Source: an uncultured Spirochaetota bacterium (GTDB lineage Bacteria; Spirochaetota; Spirochaetia; Treponematales; Treponemataceae). From it: DNA of 55,397 nt. The stretch lies in assembly GCA_944389415.1 (NCBI GenBank), contig CALXMF010000014.1:1-55397 (forward strand), in the 5' to 3' direction. A program made the translations under genes and the position numbers. Numbering within the stretch: the first letter of the stretch is position 1; each line of letters opens with the position of its first letter. Below the pieces are notes generated by a model that saw nothing but the letters and a program-made list of their open reading frames with translations, had not been told where the DNA came from and searched no databases. This document shows positions 25,282 through 35,600 of this stretch, piece by piece.

Positions 25282-26795
25282 ATACCGTTCTCAATTATAT
25301 GATAGATATATTCCATATCAAGGCTTGAACGTAAAACAGCGGCAAGTTTATCATATTGATGTTCTTTAAATATATGGTAATCGATAACGGTCTCATCAGT
25401 ATGCTGTGGGACTTGCTGCGGATATTTATGGTTTATAAGCAGTGTATGCAGGGCGGTGTTTATCTGAACCGAATCAAATAACCCATGAAGATATGTACCG
25501 AAAATATGAGTATTATTCTTCTGACCCTGCATGAACAGTACTGGTTCCCCGCTATCTGTTTTGATGCTTACACCCATGTGAATTTCATATCCTGAATAGG
25601 GAAGGGCTGACATCGGTTTGAATATACCAGTACAGTTAGGAAGGATACCCTCTGCTTGAGCAGTTCGTTTATCAGTTGAAAATATTGTAGTATGATCGAG
25701 AAGCCCAAGGCCGTGTTCGGATACTTGCTGGGGCTGTTCTGCTCCGGTTTGATCGGTGATTTGTCTGCCGAGTATTTGAAATCCTCCGCAGATACCAATG
25801 CAGGGAATCCCGGCTGCGGTCTTTTTCTGAATTGCCGCTGCGAGCCCTTTGCTGCGCAGCCACTTCAAATCATCGATGGTATTTTTAGTTCCTGGAATAA
25901 TAATGAGGTCCGCTTTTTCAAGTTCTTCTGGTGAAACGATATAACGGATAACTGTATCATGCCATTGTTCAAGCGGATTAAAATCTGTAAAATTTGAAAT
26001 GTGTGGAAGCGCGATAACCGCAATACACAATCGGTAGTCCTGTTTTGTCTTAGATGGAGATAATCTTTGTGCCATACTGTCTTCGTCATCAAGAGCAATT
26101 GGTGTATACGGGATGATACCGACTACCGGAATACCGCTGAGTTGTTCAAGTTGTGCCGGGCCACTGCCAAGCAGAGTCTTGTCTCCGCGGAAACGATTAA
26201 TAATAAAGCCCTTTATACGCCGCCGATGTTCAGGCTGGACAAGCGCCGCAGTACCATAGAGACTGGCAAATACACCGCCCCTGTCTATGTCCCCAGTGAT
26301 CAGTACTGGAGCGTTCAGCATCTCTGCGAGTCCCATATTGACGATATCATCCTGTTGTAAATTAATTTCCGCCGGACTTCCGGCACCTTCGACAATGATG
26401 ATATCATGTTCTGCTGCAAGTATATTAAATGATTCTTTAATGGTCGGAAGCAGTTTTTTCCTAAAAGAGAAGTATTCACGCGCAGTCATGGTGCCAAGCG
26501 GTTTCCCATTTACAATAACCTGACTGCCTGTTTCTCCTGTTGGTTTTAAAAGTACCGGGTTCATATATACAGAGGGCTGGAGACCTGCGGCTTCTGCCTG
26601 CATGATTTGTGCTCTGCCTATTTCTTTTCCATCTTGAGTAACACCGCTGTTAAGCGCCATATTCTGACTCTTGAACGGCGCGACACGCCATCCATCCTGT
26701 TTGAGTATTCTGCATAAACCGGTACAAATAAAACTCTTTCCTGCGTTTGACGCAGTCCCTTGAATCATAAGTACCTTTGCATATTTGTGTCGCAC
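25278..26795 (-). CDS. cobQ: Cobyric acid synthase
   Basis: CobQ/CbiP amidates four side chains of adenosylcobyrinic acid a,c-diamide using glutamine and ATP. The 505-residue product has an N-terminal dethiobiotin-synthetase-like domain (MIQGTASNAGKS P-loop; FKSQNMALNS; VEGAGSPAEINL) and a C-terminal glutamine amidotransferase domain with the catalytic cysteine in GICGGFQILG and histidine in TYLHGLFD. The GTG start at 26795 lies two bases after the dtd stop. An ATG nine codons on has an AAAGG SD and would still keep the P-loop, so the start is not certain. Confidence 0.95.
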   Translation of the reverse strand: MRHKYAKVLMIQGTASNAGKSFICTGLCRILKQDGWRVAPFKSQNMALNSGVTQDGKEIGRAQIMQAEAAGLQPSVYMNPVLLKPTGETGSQVIVNGKPLGTMTAREYFSFRKKLLPTIKESFNILAAEHDIIIVEGAGSPAEINLQQDDIVNMGLAEMLNAPVLITGDIDRGGVFASLYGTAALVQPEHRRRIKGFIINRFRGDKTLLGSGPAQLEQLSGIPVVGIIPYTPIALDDEDSMAQRLSPSKTKQDYRLCIAVIALPHISNFTDFNPLEQWHDTVIRYIVSPEELEKADLIIIPGTKNTIDDLKWLRSKGLAAAIQKKTAAGIPCIGICGGFQILGRQITDQTGAEQPQQVSEHGLGLLDHTTIFSTDKRTAQAEGILPNCTGIFKPMSALPYSGYEIHMGVSIKTDSGEPVLFMQGQKNNTHIFGTYLHGLFDSVQINTALHTLLINHKYPQQVPQHTDETVIDYHIFKEHQYDKLAAVLRSSLDMEYIYHIIENGI

Positions 26796-26797
26796 TG

Positions 26798-27235
26798 TTA
26801 TTTTTCCAGAAGAATTGTTACAGGGCCGTCATTAAGTTGATTTATTTTCATATCGGCTCCAAATACCCCCTGTTTTACAGTAAGTCCAGTAAGCCGCAGC
26901 TGTTCTGCTGTATATTCATATAATATTCTGGCTTTTTCAGGGCGTTCCGCCAGCTCAAAATCAGGCCGGTTTCCTCTAGCGCAGTCACCAAGCAGCGTAA
27001 ATTGTGAAATAAGAAGAATTTCTCTTCCAAGTGAAAGAGCGGAAAGGTTCATTTTTCCATTGTTATCTTCAAATATACGCAGATTTGCGATTTTTTTTGC
27101 TAAAAATGATGCCTCCTGCTGTGTATCGTGAACAGCAATCCCTAGATATACGACGAGACCAGCATTTATTTCAGAAATGAGTTGACCGTCTACTTTCAAT
27201 TCTGCGCAAAGTACACGCTGAACAACTGCTTTCAT
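26798..27235 (-). CDS. dtd: D-aminoacyl-tRNA deacylase
   Basis: Dtd removes D-amino acids and glycine wrongly attached to tRNA. The 145-residue product begins MKAVVQRV as the family does and has both active-site motifs, SQFTLLGD and NDGPVTILL. SD is AAGGAG. It is the first gene of a five-gene minus-strand run that also ends with a tRNA-editing enzyme (YbaK type), with three cobalamin genes between them. A promoter candidate lies just upstream, leaving a very short leader. Confidence 0.96.
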   Translation of the reverse strand: MKAVVQRVLCAELKVDGQLISEINAGLVVYLGIAVHDTQQEASFLAKKIANLRIFEDNNGKMNLSALSLGREILLISQFTLLGDCARGNRPDFELAERPEKARILYEYTAEQLRLTGLTVKQGVFGADMKINQLNDGPVTILLEK

Positions 27236-27255
27236 GCAATATACTCCTTATATAC

Positions 27256-27284
27256 AGAATAGCGGTAACAGGCTGTATATGCAA
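27256..27284 (-). promoter_or_regulatory. Possible promoter for the dtd-cobalamin run
   Basis: On the minus strand, TTGCAT (27279-27284), 17 bases, TATTCT (27256-27261). The leader would be only about 14 bases, starting at the SD. I see no cobalamin riboswitch in the 180 bases upstream of dtd. Confidence 0.45.
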
Positions 27285-27416
27285 GTCATTGCATAAAAAT
27301 ACAGTGAATTTATTTTCTTATTTTTGATACCGATACTGTTACCATCATATTGTCCGATTGTTTTTTTTGTAACATGAATTTAAAATCAGCATAACGTAGA
27401 ATCATAAGGAAAATAC

Positions 27417-27746
27417 ATGACAGAACAAGAAGTTCGGGAGAGATTAAGTCAAAATATCAAGCGTTACAGGGCGTTGCACGGGTGGTCGCAGGTTAAACTC
27501 GCGGAAAAATTGGAAGTTTCAGCTAATTTTGTCGCAGATATTGAGACAGGAAAAAGCTGGATTTCTTCTGTCACATTGACTAAACTGGCAAATATCTTTG
27601 ATACAGATGTGTATAATCTGTTCAGACCTATTACTCCATTCGATTCTCAATCGCAGGAACTTATCGACCAGTTTACACGTGATGTGGTATCAACAGTACG
27701 TACTTCGATAGAACGTTTGCGGGATGATTATCTGAAAACAACCTGA
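27417..27746 (+). CDS. XRE-family helix-turn-helix regulator
   Basis: The 109-residue product has an XRE/Cro-type helix-turn-helix at about 9-65 (WSQVKLAEKLEVSANFVADIETGK) and a helical tail of about 35 residues that may serve in dimerisation. It closely resembles the regulator at 40781-41119, with the same layout (NIK..R...G.SQ..L, IE.G..W, TL.KLA) and length, so the two are paralogues. SD is AAGGA. It is followed 64 bases later by the OmpA-like gene on the same strand, which it may regulate; that is only a guess from position. Confidence 0.88.
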   Translation: MTEQEVRERLSQNIKRYRALHGWSQVKLAEKLEVSANFVADIETGKSWISSVTLTKLANIFDTDVYNLFRPITPFDSQSQELIDQFTRDVVSTVRTSIERLRDDYLKTT

Positions 27747-27810
27747 TAATACAGATGCAGCAGTAGTTTTTGTTTGTTTTTCATAGTATACTTATCATCA
27801 GGATGGGCTT

Positions 27811-28896
27811 ATGAAAACTAAATGTTTACTGCTGCTGTTTTGTGTATGCATAACAGTTCTACATGGACAGGAACAGGACGAATACGGGTTTCTGCTGTTT
27901 AACTTAAATGAGAGTACTTTTGTGCGTCCCGAATTGGCATCTGCTCAGCTTGATGAGCTTGCCCAGCGTCTTTTATCTTTGGAATTGCGTAGCGGGCAGA
28001 TTCATGTCGTTGGGTATGCCGCAAAAGTAGATAATCATATTAATGAATGGCGTTTATCCCGTGAGCGTGCTCAAACTGTTATAAATGAATTGATTATGCG
28101 TAATATTCCGGAACAGTTTTTTGCGCCAGCCGAAGGTCTTGGTTCCACGTTTCGCTGGGGAGATAATCGTTCTGAACAGGAGCGGAGACGTAACCGTCGT
28201 GTTATTATACTGGTTGATAAACCGATACCTGAGATTTCTGTAGATACTGCTGATGTAGAAGGAGCTCAAATTTCTAACAGTCAGCAGATAACTGAAAGTA
28301 CGGATAATTATACGTCGGTGTCTGATACAGTAAGTAACTCATATATACTTATTACGCCGCCTCTTGAAGGAATGACTGAGGAATCAACCATCAGTGACTA
28401 TGAAAAAAAGCGTCAGGAAATAATATCCGGTGAAAATTCTTCAGAAGAATATGCGGGGTATCCTTCCGCAGATGTATCTTCTGAGAATGTGGTGAAAGAC
28501 ATCAATCCTCAGCCTGGAGACAGGTATGCTGGTGGGTTGAATGCAGCACAGATGTCGGGACGTTTGCGTAGCGATACTGATGGCAAGGCTCAGTCTATCC
28601 GTACAGAAGCTGAGCAAGCGTCTCAGCAATATCCGTTTCCTGATGATACATCTCCTCGTGAACAGCACCGTTCTGCCGAGCTTTTGAATCCTGGCAGTCG
28701 GCAGGCTGAGAAGTCTCAGAATTCTTCTGTTGTTTCAAGCGGGAAACGAGCGTATTCTTTCAGCAGCGATTTACTCGGGTTTGCATGGTGGATGCTCACA
28801 ATTCTGGGGATTGTTACTGTTGGTGTTATTATATGGAGTTTTCTCGTTCCCTTGCTGTGCGGCAAATCATCAGATTCCTCTGATGATAAAAGTTAG
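27811..28896 (+). CDS. Exported OmpA-like domain protein with C-terminal membrane anchor
   Basis: The 361-residue product has a signal peptide (about 1-19), an OmpA C-type domain at about 25-140, a Ser/Glu/Gln-rich linker, and one strong membrane helix near 325-350 followed by a short charged tail. The OmpA domain keeps the NRRV motif that contacts peptidoglycan, but the aspartate position in the usual GHTD reads GYAA, so diaminopimelate binding may be altered. Placing a globular OmpA domain before a C-terminal helix is unusual. It would sit in the periplasm, tethered to the inner membrane. SD is AGGATGGG. Function unknown. Confidence 0.8.
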   Translation: MKTKCLLLLFCVCITVLHGQEQDEYGFLLFNLNESTFVRPELASAQLDELAQRLLSLELRSGQIHVVGYAAKVDNHINEWRLSRERAQTVINELIMRNIPEQFFAPAEGLGSTFRWGDNRSEQERRRNRRVIILVDKPIPEISVDTADVEGAQISNSQQITESTDNYTSVSDTVSNSYILITPPLEGMTEESTISDYEKKRQEIISGENSSEEYAGYPSADVSSENVVKDINPQPGDRYAGGLNAAQMSGRLRSDTDGKAQSIRTEAEQASQQYPFPDDTSPREQHRSAELLNPGSRQAEKSQNSSVVSSGKRAYSFSSDLLGFAWWMLTILGIVTVGVIIWSFLVPLLCGKSSDSSDDKS

Positions 28897-30233
28897 CGAT
28901 TTCGGCTGAGCCATGATCCCTTTTTATAATATATAAACATCATTATCGCTGCAGTTGACCATGTAATGAGGTATCCCAAAAAAACAACAATTATATTGTG
29001 TACAAAGACGGTTATTATACTCAGCCAGATAATACGCAGTACACAATAGTTGCCAACCATAATTAACATGGGGATCTTTGTTTCACCCGCTCCACGGATA
29101 ATACCGCTGCATACATTTGAGAAAGCACATATGATATAAAATGGTGCCATGTATTTGAGCATAAGTGTCCCATAATAGATAACATCTGTATCTCCGGTAA
29201 ATATAGCAAGTAATTTTTTACCAAGAATAACAATTACAGCTGATAAAACTATGGTGATTACTGCTGAAAAGAGAAATGATGTTCGGGCAGATTTTTTTAC
29301 CCGATCCCATTTTTTTGCGCCGATATTCTGTCCGATAAACGTTGTACTTGCGAGACTGAGGCTCATAAAGGGTAGTGTTACGAACGAATCTATTTTTGTG
29401 TAGGCACTATATCCTGCCATTGCAGCAGCTCCAAATACATTAATTTTCGATTGTACAATGACATTGGAAAAGGAAATAACTGACTGCTGTAATCCAGCCG
29501 GGAGTCCTATTTTTACTATTGCGATTAAATGCTTTTCATGAATATGCAGATCTCGCAGTATGAGTTGATAGCAGTCAGTATCACGCATTAGGGCAAGTAA
29601 TACGAGTATCGCTGACAGGATTTCTGAGAACACTGTACCAAGTGCGACTCCCAAAACTCCTAGTTTGAAAAAGAGAACAAAAATAAAATCCAGAATTATA
29701 TTGCAGATACTTGCCGCGATGAGATAATACAACGGACGTTTGGAATCTCCAACCGCTCTCAATAATCCTGCGCCCATATTATATATCATTAATGCGGTGA
29801 TACCGATAAAAAAGACACGGAGATATAATATAGAAGAACTTTGTACTTCCTGCGGTGTGCCCATGAGATGAATGATTACCGGAGAAAGTGCAATTCCCAA
29901 TCCCGTAAGTATGATGCCGCTGTATACCATTGCGAGCATTCCGGTATGGACTGTATCGTGAACGCCTTTCTTGTCTCCAGCTCCATAAAACTGAGAGACA
30001 AGTACACCAGCTCCGGTAGCAATACCCATAAAAAAACCGATAATCATATTGATAATTACGGTGCTTGAACCAACTGCTGCAAGGGCGTTTCGTCCAACGT
30101 AATTGCCTACAATAATAGAATCTACTGTGTTGTACAGCTGCTGAAATAGATTTCCTACAAGCAGCGGAGCTGAAAAAAGGAGAAGCTGTTTCCAGATAAT
30201 ACCGTTTGTAATACTGTTGTTTTGACTTTGCAT
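28893..30233 (-). CDS. MATE-family multidrug or toxin efflux transporter
   Basis: The 446-residue product has about 12 membrane helices and the two-fold repeat of MATE transporters (LVGNLFQQLYNTVDSIIVGNYVG, then a similar LPFMSLSLASTTFIGQNIGA region in the second half). Members export cationic drugs or metabolites in exchange for sodium or protons. The ATG at 30233 is used; GTG two codons earlier is possible, and neither has a clear SD. The 3' end overlaps the convergent OmpA-like gene by four bases. An inverted repeat lies upstream. The substrate cannot be told. Confidence 0.94.
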   Translation of the reverse strand: MQSQNNSITNGIIWKQLLLFSAPLLVGNLFQQLYNTVDSIIVGNYVGRNALAAVGSSTVIINMIIGFFMGIATGAGVLVSQFYGAGDKKGVHDTVHTGMLAMVYSGIILTGLGIALSPVIIHLMGTPQEVQSSSILYLRVFFIGITALMIYNMGAGLLRAVGDSKRPLYYLIAASICNIILDFIFVLFFKLGVLGVALGTVFSEILSAILVLLALMRDTDCYQLILRDLHIHEKHLIAIVKIGLPAGLQQSVISFSNVIVQSKINVFGAAAMAGYSAYTKIDSFVTLPFMSLSLASTTFIGQNIGAKKWDRVKKSARTSFLFSAVITIVLSAVIVILGKKLLAIFTGDTDVIYYGTLMLKYMAPFYIICAFSNVCSGIIRGAGETKIPMLIMVGNYCVLRIIWLSIITVFVHNIIVVFLGYLITWSTAAIMMFIYYKKGSWLSRNR

Positions 30234-30259
30234 ATGCACTATTTTTTATTATGAAGAAG

Positions 30260-30292
30260 TCTGTTCTGCTGAATTTAATTCAGCAGAACAGA
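30260..30292 (-). terminator. Perfect inverted repeat between chemoreceptor and MATE genes
   Basis: TCTGTTCTGCTGAA (30260-30273) pairs perfectly with its partner at 30279-30292 around five bases. On the minus strand it follows the chemoreceptor stop by 44 bases but is followed by CTTCTTCAT, not a clean T-run, so it is a weak terminator or an RNA-stabilising hairpin. Confidence 0.5.
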
Positions 30293-30335
30293 TATACATT
30301 ATTCTTTTATATTGCGGAAAATCAATATAATACTA

Positions 30336-32513
30336 TTATAATTTAAAACTACTTGTATTTTCTATTAGAGTATCAATTGCTTCTTTATTATTTGCGGCGC
30401 GCGTAGTGATTTGATTTATACTATTGGTGATAGTATCAGCTGTACGGGCAATTGTTGCAGAAGCATCATGTACTTTTTGTGAAATATCACTAAGCCTGTT
30501 CATTTCTTTAAGAATTATTCCTGTTCCGTCATTCATTTCTGCAGAACCATTGCGGATTGAGACCGTTACATTCTGTATATTATCAAGAGCCTCAAGAACC
30601 TGTTTACTTCCCTCATTTTGCTCACTCATAGCCAGATTTATTTCATTGATGAGGTTTGTTGAATCGATAACCTTGGTGTATACTTCATCAAATGCGGCTC
30701 CGGCCTCCTCTGTTGCAGTAACAATACCGCTTATGGCTTGTACAATACTGCTCAGTTCATTTGCAATTACTTTTGACTGTCCTGATGAATCTTCTGCAAG
30801 TTTTCTGATTTCATCGGCAACTACAGAAAATCCTTTTCCTGCTTCTCCTGCGTGTGCTGCTTCGATAGCCGCATTCATTGCAAGCAGGTTTGTCTGTTCG
30901 GCAATTGCATTGATCACAGCATTTGTTTCAAGTAATCTCTCTGACTGAGCGGAGACGTCATTAACCTGTTCTCTGACGTTTTCAATACTTGTCCGCCCTG
31001 TTGCAGAAGCTGTTTCCAGCCGCTTAAAACTCTTTGACGCTTTTGCCAGATTGCCTGATATTGAATTGATATTTGAAACCATCTGCTGTATAGCTGCAGA
31101 TGATTCTGTAACAGCAGAACTTTGTTCCTCGATCTGGTTTGTCAGATTTTCTATGTTCTTTGCAATTTGATCTATGGTTGCTGATGTTTCCGTAACAGAG
31201 GCGGATTGCTCTTCAACATGGAAATTCATATCTGAAATATTATTTGAGATAGAATCGATGTCATTTTTAATTAGATCAGTACTTTGTTCCAGTTCTGTTG
31301 CGATATCAAACATCTGATGTGAAGCTGTACTGATTTTTGAAATAATAGCATGCAGCAATTCCATAAACTTGTTGAAATATTTTCCAAGAGAAGCTGTTTC
31401 ATCATTGCCTTTTATATCGATACGGGCAGTTAAATCGCCGTCACCTTCTGCGATATCCAAAAGTGAATTTGCTGTTTTGATAACAGGCCGTGCAATTGTT
31501 CCTGCTGTAATAAAAGCGCCAATTGCGATAATTGCTAGAAGAATTAAGAGAATGGTAATCATCGCTTTAAGAAGCGTATTTGCAGTATTAAGCAGGAATG
31601 AATACGGTGTTACTACGTAAATTGAGAAGGGGGTTCCTGAAATGGCATTTTTTGAAATTTGACATTTCATGTTTTTATATTCAATATCAGCGATTCCTGT
31701 TTCTTGTGAACTTAATTGCTGTACTGTAGTAGCCAGTTCTTCCGAAATATCATTCACAGTATTAAGTTTTCCGCTTTGAGATAACGAATCTCTGTATGTT
31801 TGAGTGCCTTCATCATATTCATAATTTACAATAACATGACCGTCATTTGATACAAGCATGACACTCGTGTTTAATCCTAATGCGCTGGAAATGTTTTCAA
31901 GAAAGTTATTGAATGCGCGATCTATTCCGTTTACTGTGACAACAGTAAGAATGGCACCCTGTATTTCTGAGTGTGTAATGATAGGAGCACAGATCATTAT
32001 CTGCATGATATTCGTTGTTTTTGAAAATATTGGTTCTGAAATGACTGGTGTCTTATTTAGCGCGGTGTTGTTAAGAACAGCTTGTTTGAAATAGTCACGA
32101 TCGGTTATGGTAACAAGCGGAGCTGTTGGGTTCATATCATCTACAGATACTTTATTATTCTGTGCAAGATTGCCGGCTGTTTCCGTTGTCCAGTAAGTAC
32201 CATCGGTATCAGCAAGTAATATTTTGTTGATATAGTAATTTATACTTACGAGTTCCTGTAACGCCGGTCTGCTGTTTTGCCAGTCTTTTCTCTGTACTGC
32301 TTCAAGTTGTGTAATTGACTGTGTCAATTGTGTAACACTGGTAAAGACGGCTTCCATTCCCATAGCGACTCGTCCCGAGTACGCAGTTAGGACATTGGAA
32401 CTCATTTGTGCGACATTGCCAAAGGTAATTCGACAGACTATTACAATTCCAATAATTAGAGGAACAATTGCTGTACATATAAAGGAAAATGTAATTTTTT
32501 GTCTGAGTTTCAT
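30336..32513 (-). CDS. Methyl-accepting chemotaxis protein, double-Cache type
   Basis: The 725-residue product has a membrane helix at about 9-30, a periplasmic double-Cache sensor (about 31-300), a second helix (about 305-330), HAMP (about 330-385) and a signalling domain with the tip [20 protein letters not shown]. The start at 32513 is fixed by the GGAGG eight bases before it; an upstream in-frame ATG overlaps that SD and is ruled out. It is a separate transcription unit with its own promoter. Its sensor differs from the receptor at 18277-20208, so the ligands probably differ. Confidence 0.95.
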   Translation of the reverse strand: MKLRQKITFSFICTAIVPLIIGIVIVCRITFGNVAQMSSNVLTAYSGRVAMGMEAVFTSVTQLTQSITQLEAVQRKDWQNSRPALQELVSINYYINKILLADTDGTYWTTETAGNLAQNNKVSVDDMNPTAPLVTITDRDYFKQAVLNNTALNKTPVISEPIFSKTTNIMQIMICAPIITHSEIQGAILTVVTVNGIDRAFNNFLENISSALGLNTSVMLVSNDGHVIVNYEYDEGTQTYRDSLSQSGKLNTVNDISEELATTVQQLSSQETGIADIEYKNMKCQISKNAISGTPFSIYVVTPYSFLLNTANTLLKAMITILLILLAIIAIGAFITAGTIARPVIKTANSLLDIAEGDGDLTARIDIKGNDETASLGKYFNKFMELLHAIISKISTASHQMFDIATELEQSTDLIKNDIDSISNNISDMNFHVEEQSASVTETSATIDQIAKNIENLTNQIEEQSSAVTESSAAIQQMVSNINSISGNLAKASKSFKRLETASATGRTSIENVREQVNDVSAQSERLLETNAVINAIAEQTNLLAMNAAIEAAHAGEAGKGFSVVADEIRKLAEDSSGQSKVIANELSSIVQAISGIVTATEEAGAAFDEVYTKVIDSTNLINEINLAMSEQNEGSKQVLEALDNIQNVTVSIRNGSAEMNDGTGIILKEMNRLSDISQKVHDASATIARTADTITNSINQITTRAANNKEAIDTLIENTSSFKL

Positions 32514-32542
32514 ATTCGAAACCTCCATTTGAAATTACTCTT

Positions 32543-32571
32543 ACTATATACTTTTGGTAATTGTTATGCAA
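32543..32571 (-). promoter_or_regulatory. Sigma-70 type promoter for the second chemoreceptor
   Basis: On the minus strand, TTGCAT (32566-32571), 17 bases, TATAGT (32543-32548). The leader is about 25 bases. Confidence 0.65.
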
Positions 32572-32573
32572 TA

Positions 32574-32605
32574 AAAAAGCAGAAAGTGTTGTGACTGCTG
32601 TTTTC
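32574..32605 (-). terminator. Intrinsic terminator downstream of the EAL gene
   Basis: On the minus strand AGCAG pairs with CTGCT across a loop of about 12 bases, followed by TTTTTTA at 32572-32578. The stem is short, so efficiency may be modest. Confidence 0.55.
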
Positions 32606-32669
32606 CTTTGACGCTGATGCTTGCTGTAAATTGTACCTATCGCTCCATAATACTAATAGAGATAAATAT

Positions 32670-35600
32670 TTATTGGAGAGACAGGGGGGATACTGCTTGT
32701 TCTATTTTGATGATCACTGTATCCAAATCCTGTACCTCAAGGCTTAAATGCTGAAATGATAGTGTAAACCATTCATATGTTCCTTGTTTTGATTTGAGCA
32801 TGATTTTTGGTATTTTAAAATCTTTTTTGAGCCTGACATGATCAAATGTTTCCTGAAATATTGTGACAAATTGTTTATGTACTATGCCGTTATGTATCCA
32901 GCAGGCAGGAAAATCAGATTCATGTAATTTATTGCCTGAGAGTAAAATTCTATCAGTATGAAAAAATATTGTTTTATTGGGTTCATTAAATTCAAAAATA
33001 TCATATGTTTGTTTTTCGGGAACAGGAGACTGTCTGTCTATATTACTGATTATCCTATGATATCCCTGTAAACAGATTTTACTGTCTATATCATCTGTTC
33101 TTATTCCGGTACATTGAACGAGTACTTCTCCCATTTCAGGATGTCTCCATGTATATTCAATCTGTACTACATTATGGGATGTTATCATGCGGCTAACCGC
33201 TTCGTTCACATAGTGATAATACCCTTCGCTTATCCTGCTGTACCAGAATTGATAACATTCTTCCGACGACAATGTATCTGTGATACCAAGTATTTTCTGC
33301 ATTGTATCATCAGCGGTTAACGTGTAATATTTATTTTGCTGATCAATACAGAGACTCCAGAGTCCTACACCTGTAAGGCGTAAGATTTCTTCTGGTTTTT
33401 CTGCGAGAAGCTTTTTATATCGGTATTCATTGCGTTGCTGCCGTAATCGGATGAGCAGAAACGCTGCTATAATCTGCAGCATGGAGTCATCCTGAATGGA
33501 AATATGTTGATTATCTACACCGACAAATGCTACTGTTTTTTCAGCTATGCAGATCGGCGCAGCCATTAAATTGGTTATGTTTAGACTGCTGAGCATCTGC
33601 CATTCTAGAGGATGAGATTGTTTCATTTCATCGACATTTAAAACAATAATTGATTTGTTTTGATTGAACAGTGTCATCCATCGTGCGAGTATTTCTCGTG
33701 GTACTTCTTGCAGTGCGTCTTTTTGCGGAGAAATCCCATTCGGACACCATTCATATGTATTAGTCCAGGTGTGTTTATACTCTTCATTTAGCTCAAAGAA
33801 ATAGGCATGATCTGCCTGGTAAAATTCACCAAGTAGCTGCAATGCCTGCTGAATTGACTGAGGCACATCGGTACAGGAGACGAGTCTGCTGATATTTGTT
33901 ACTGCGGTTTCGGTGAATCGGATACGGTCTCTGACCTGTTTACTAATGATTTCATGTTTTGACCCGTTAAAAAGTATGCCGAATAGAAGGGTTTTTCCTT
34001 TATATTTAAACAGACTGCTTTTGAATATAAAGCTTTGACCACAATACTCATTTTTGAAATTCCAAATGCAGAAATCTTCTGGTTGGTGAATGCTGTTTGC
34101 GCAGAATTCACATGGGGTGTTTTTACCGCGAAGTACTTTATAACATTTTTTACCCTTGAAATCTTTTAAACCGAAAAGTTTCTGCCCGGCACTGTTGAGG
34201 TAGTATAATTCATATGTATCAATATCCCTTAGATAATAAATATCACTGCTGGTTTCAAGTATAATTTTACCAATTTCATCTTCTGTCCAACTGATGACTT
34301 CACTATATTCAGGTTCGTTGAATTTTGAGCGAAGCTCCTGTTCTCTTTTTTTTCTGCTGATAAATGCTTCACTGGAAGAATTGATATATGTTTCTTCAAA
34401 TGTTGCAGTATCACATGGCTGTGAAAAAAGGAATCCCTGCAGCAGCGCTGGACGCAGTTCTTCTAAAACGGCAAGTTCTCCTTCTGTCTCAATACCTTCG
34501 CAGCATACAGTAATTTGATTGCTGTCAGCAAGCTCAAGCATATTTGATAAAAGGCGATAATTATACAGACTGTTCTGTATACTGCTGATAAAAATGCGAT
34601 CAATTTTTATTTCATTGATTTCCATTTCTTTGAGCCGGCTCAGACTGGAATAACCAGTTCCAAAATCATCAATAGAAATTTGTATACCTGCCTGTTTCCA
34701 TTGATGAAAAATAGTATTGATTGCGGGATAGTCAAAAAGCTGCATACTCTCTGTCAGTTCAATGGTGAGCGCAGATGCCGGTACACCGCTGTTAAACACT
34801 GCGTTAAGGACTTTTTCTGTAATCCCATCCTCAAGCAGCTGAATATAAGACATATTAACACTTATGCGGAAGTCAGGAACTGTTTTACGCCATATTTTGC
34901 ATTGGTTAAGCGCTGTTTTTAAGATCCACATACCAATCGGACAGATAAGACGCGTCTGTTCTAAAATAGGTACGCATATTGACGGCGGAATACTGCCTTT
35001 TACAGGTGACCGATAGCGCAGCAATGCTTCTGCTCCATGCAGCTGATAAGTTGTTATTTCTACCTGCGGCTGATAACAGAGTGAAAATCCGCTGAAATTA
35101 TTTTTTATGCTGTTCCGAAGTTCTTCTTGAAGCTGTAGTGTGGCAAGTGCTTTTTCATAATCCTGTGCTGAAAAAAACAGGAGTGTATTTTTCCCATTCA
35201 GTTTTGCGTTGTCCAGAGTATTTTCCGCGTATTGATACAAAGTGTCAGCATCAGGTACTTTATATGTCTGGAATGGTACACAGCCGCCCGAAACAGTACA
35301 GTAGGCTTTGATTCGTTTTTGCAGCAAACTAAAGATATTCTGTATTTCAAGGCAATCACTGTTAATCGCATTAACGGCAAAACAGTCTCCGTCAGAACGA
35401 TAAATCCGGTACTTTCCGTTTACTGCATATTCAAGTGCTTCTGCGACTCGTTTTAGTGTTTCATCTCCATATTCTCTGCCATTTTTCAAGTTGATAGCTT
35501 TTAAATCATCTACGCCGACAAGTAATAAATAACCATGTGTACCGCTTTTTAGAATTGCATCTATTTCTTCTTTTAGGCTATCCATTGCGAATGTTCCAGT

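Noticed and set aside
27236-27416. A cobalamin riboswitch before the dtd-cobQ run
   Set aside because: I could not find the B12-box or the surrounding conserved core on the minus strand.
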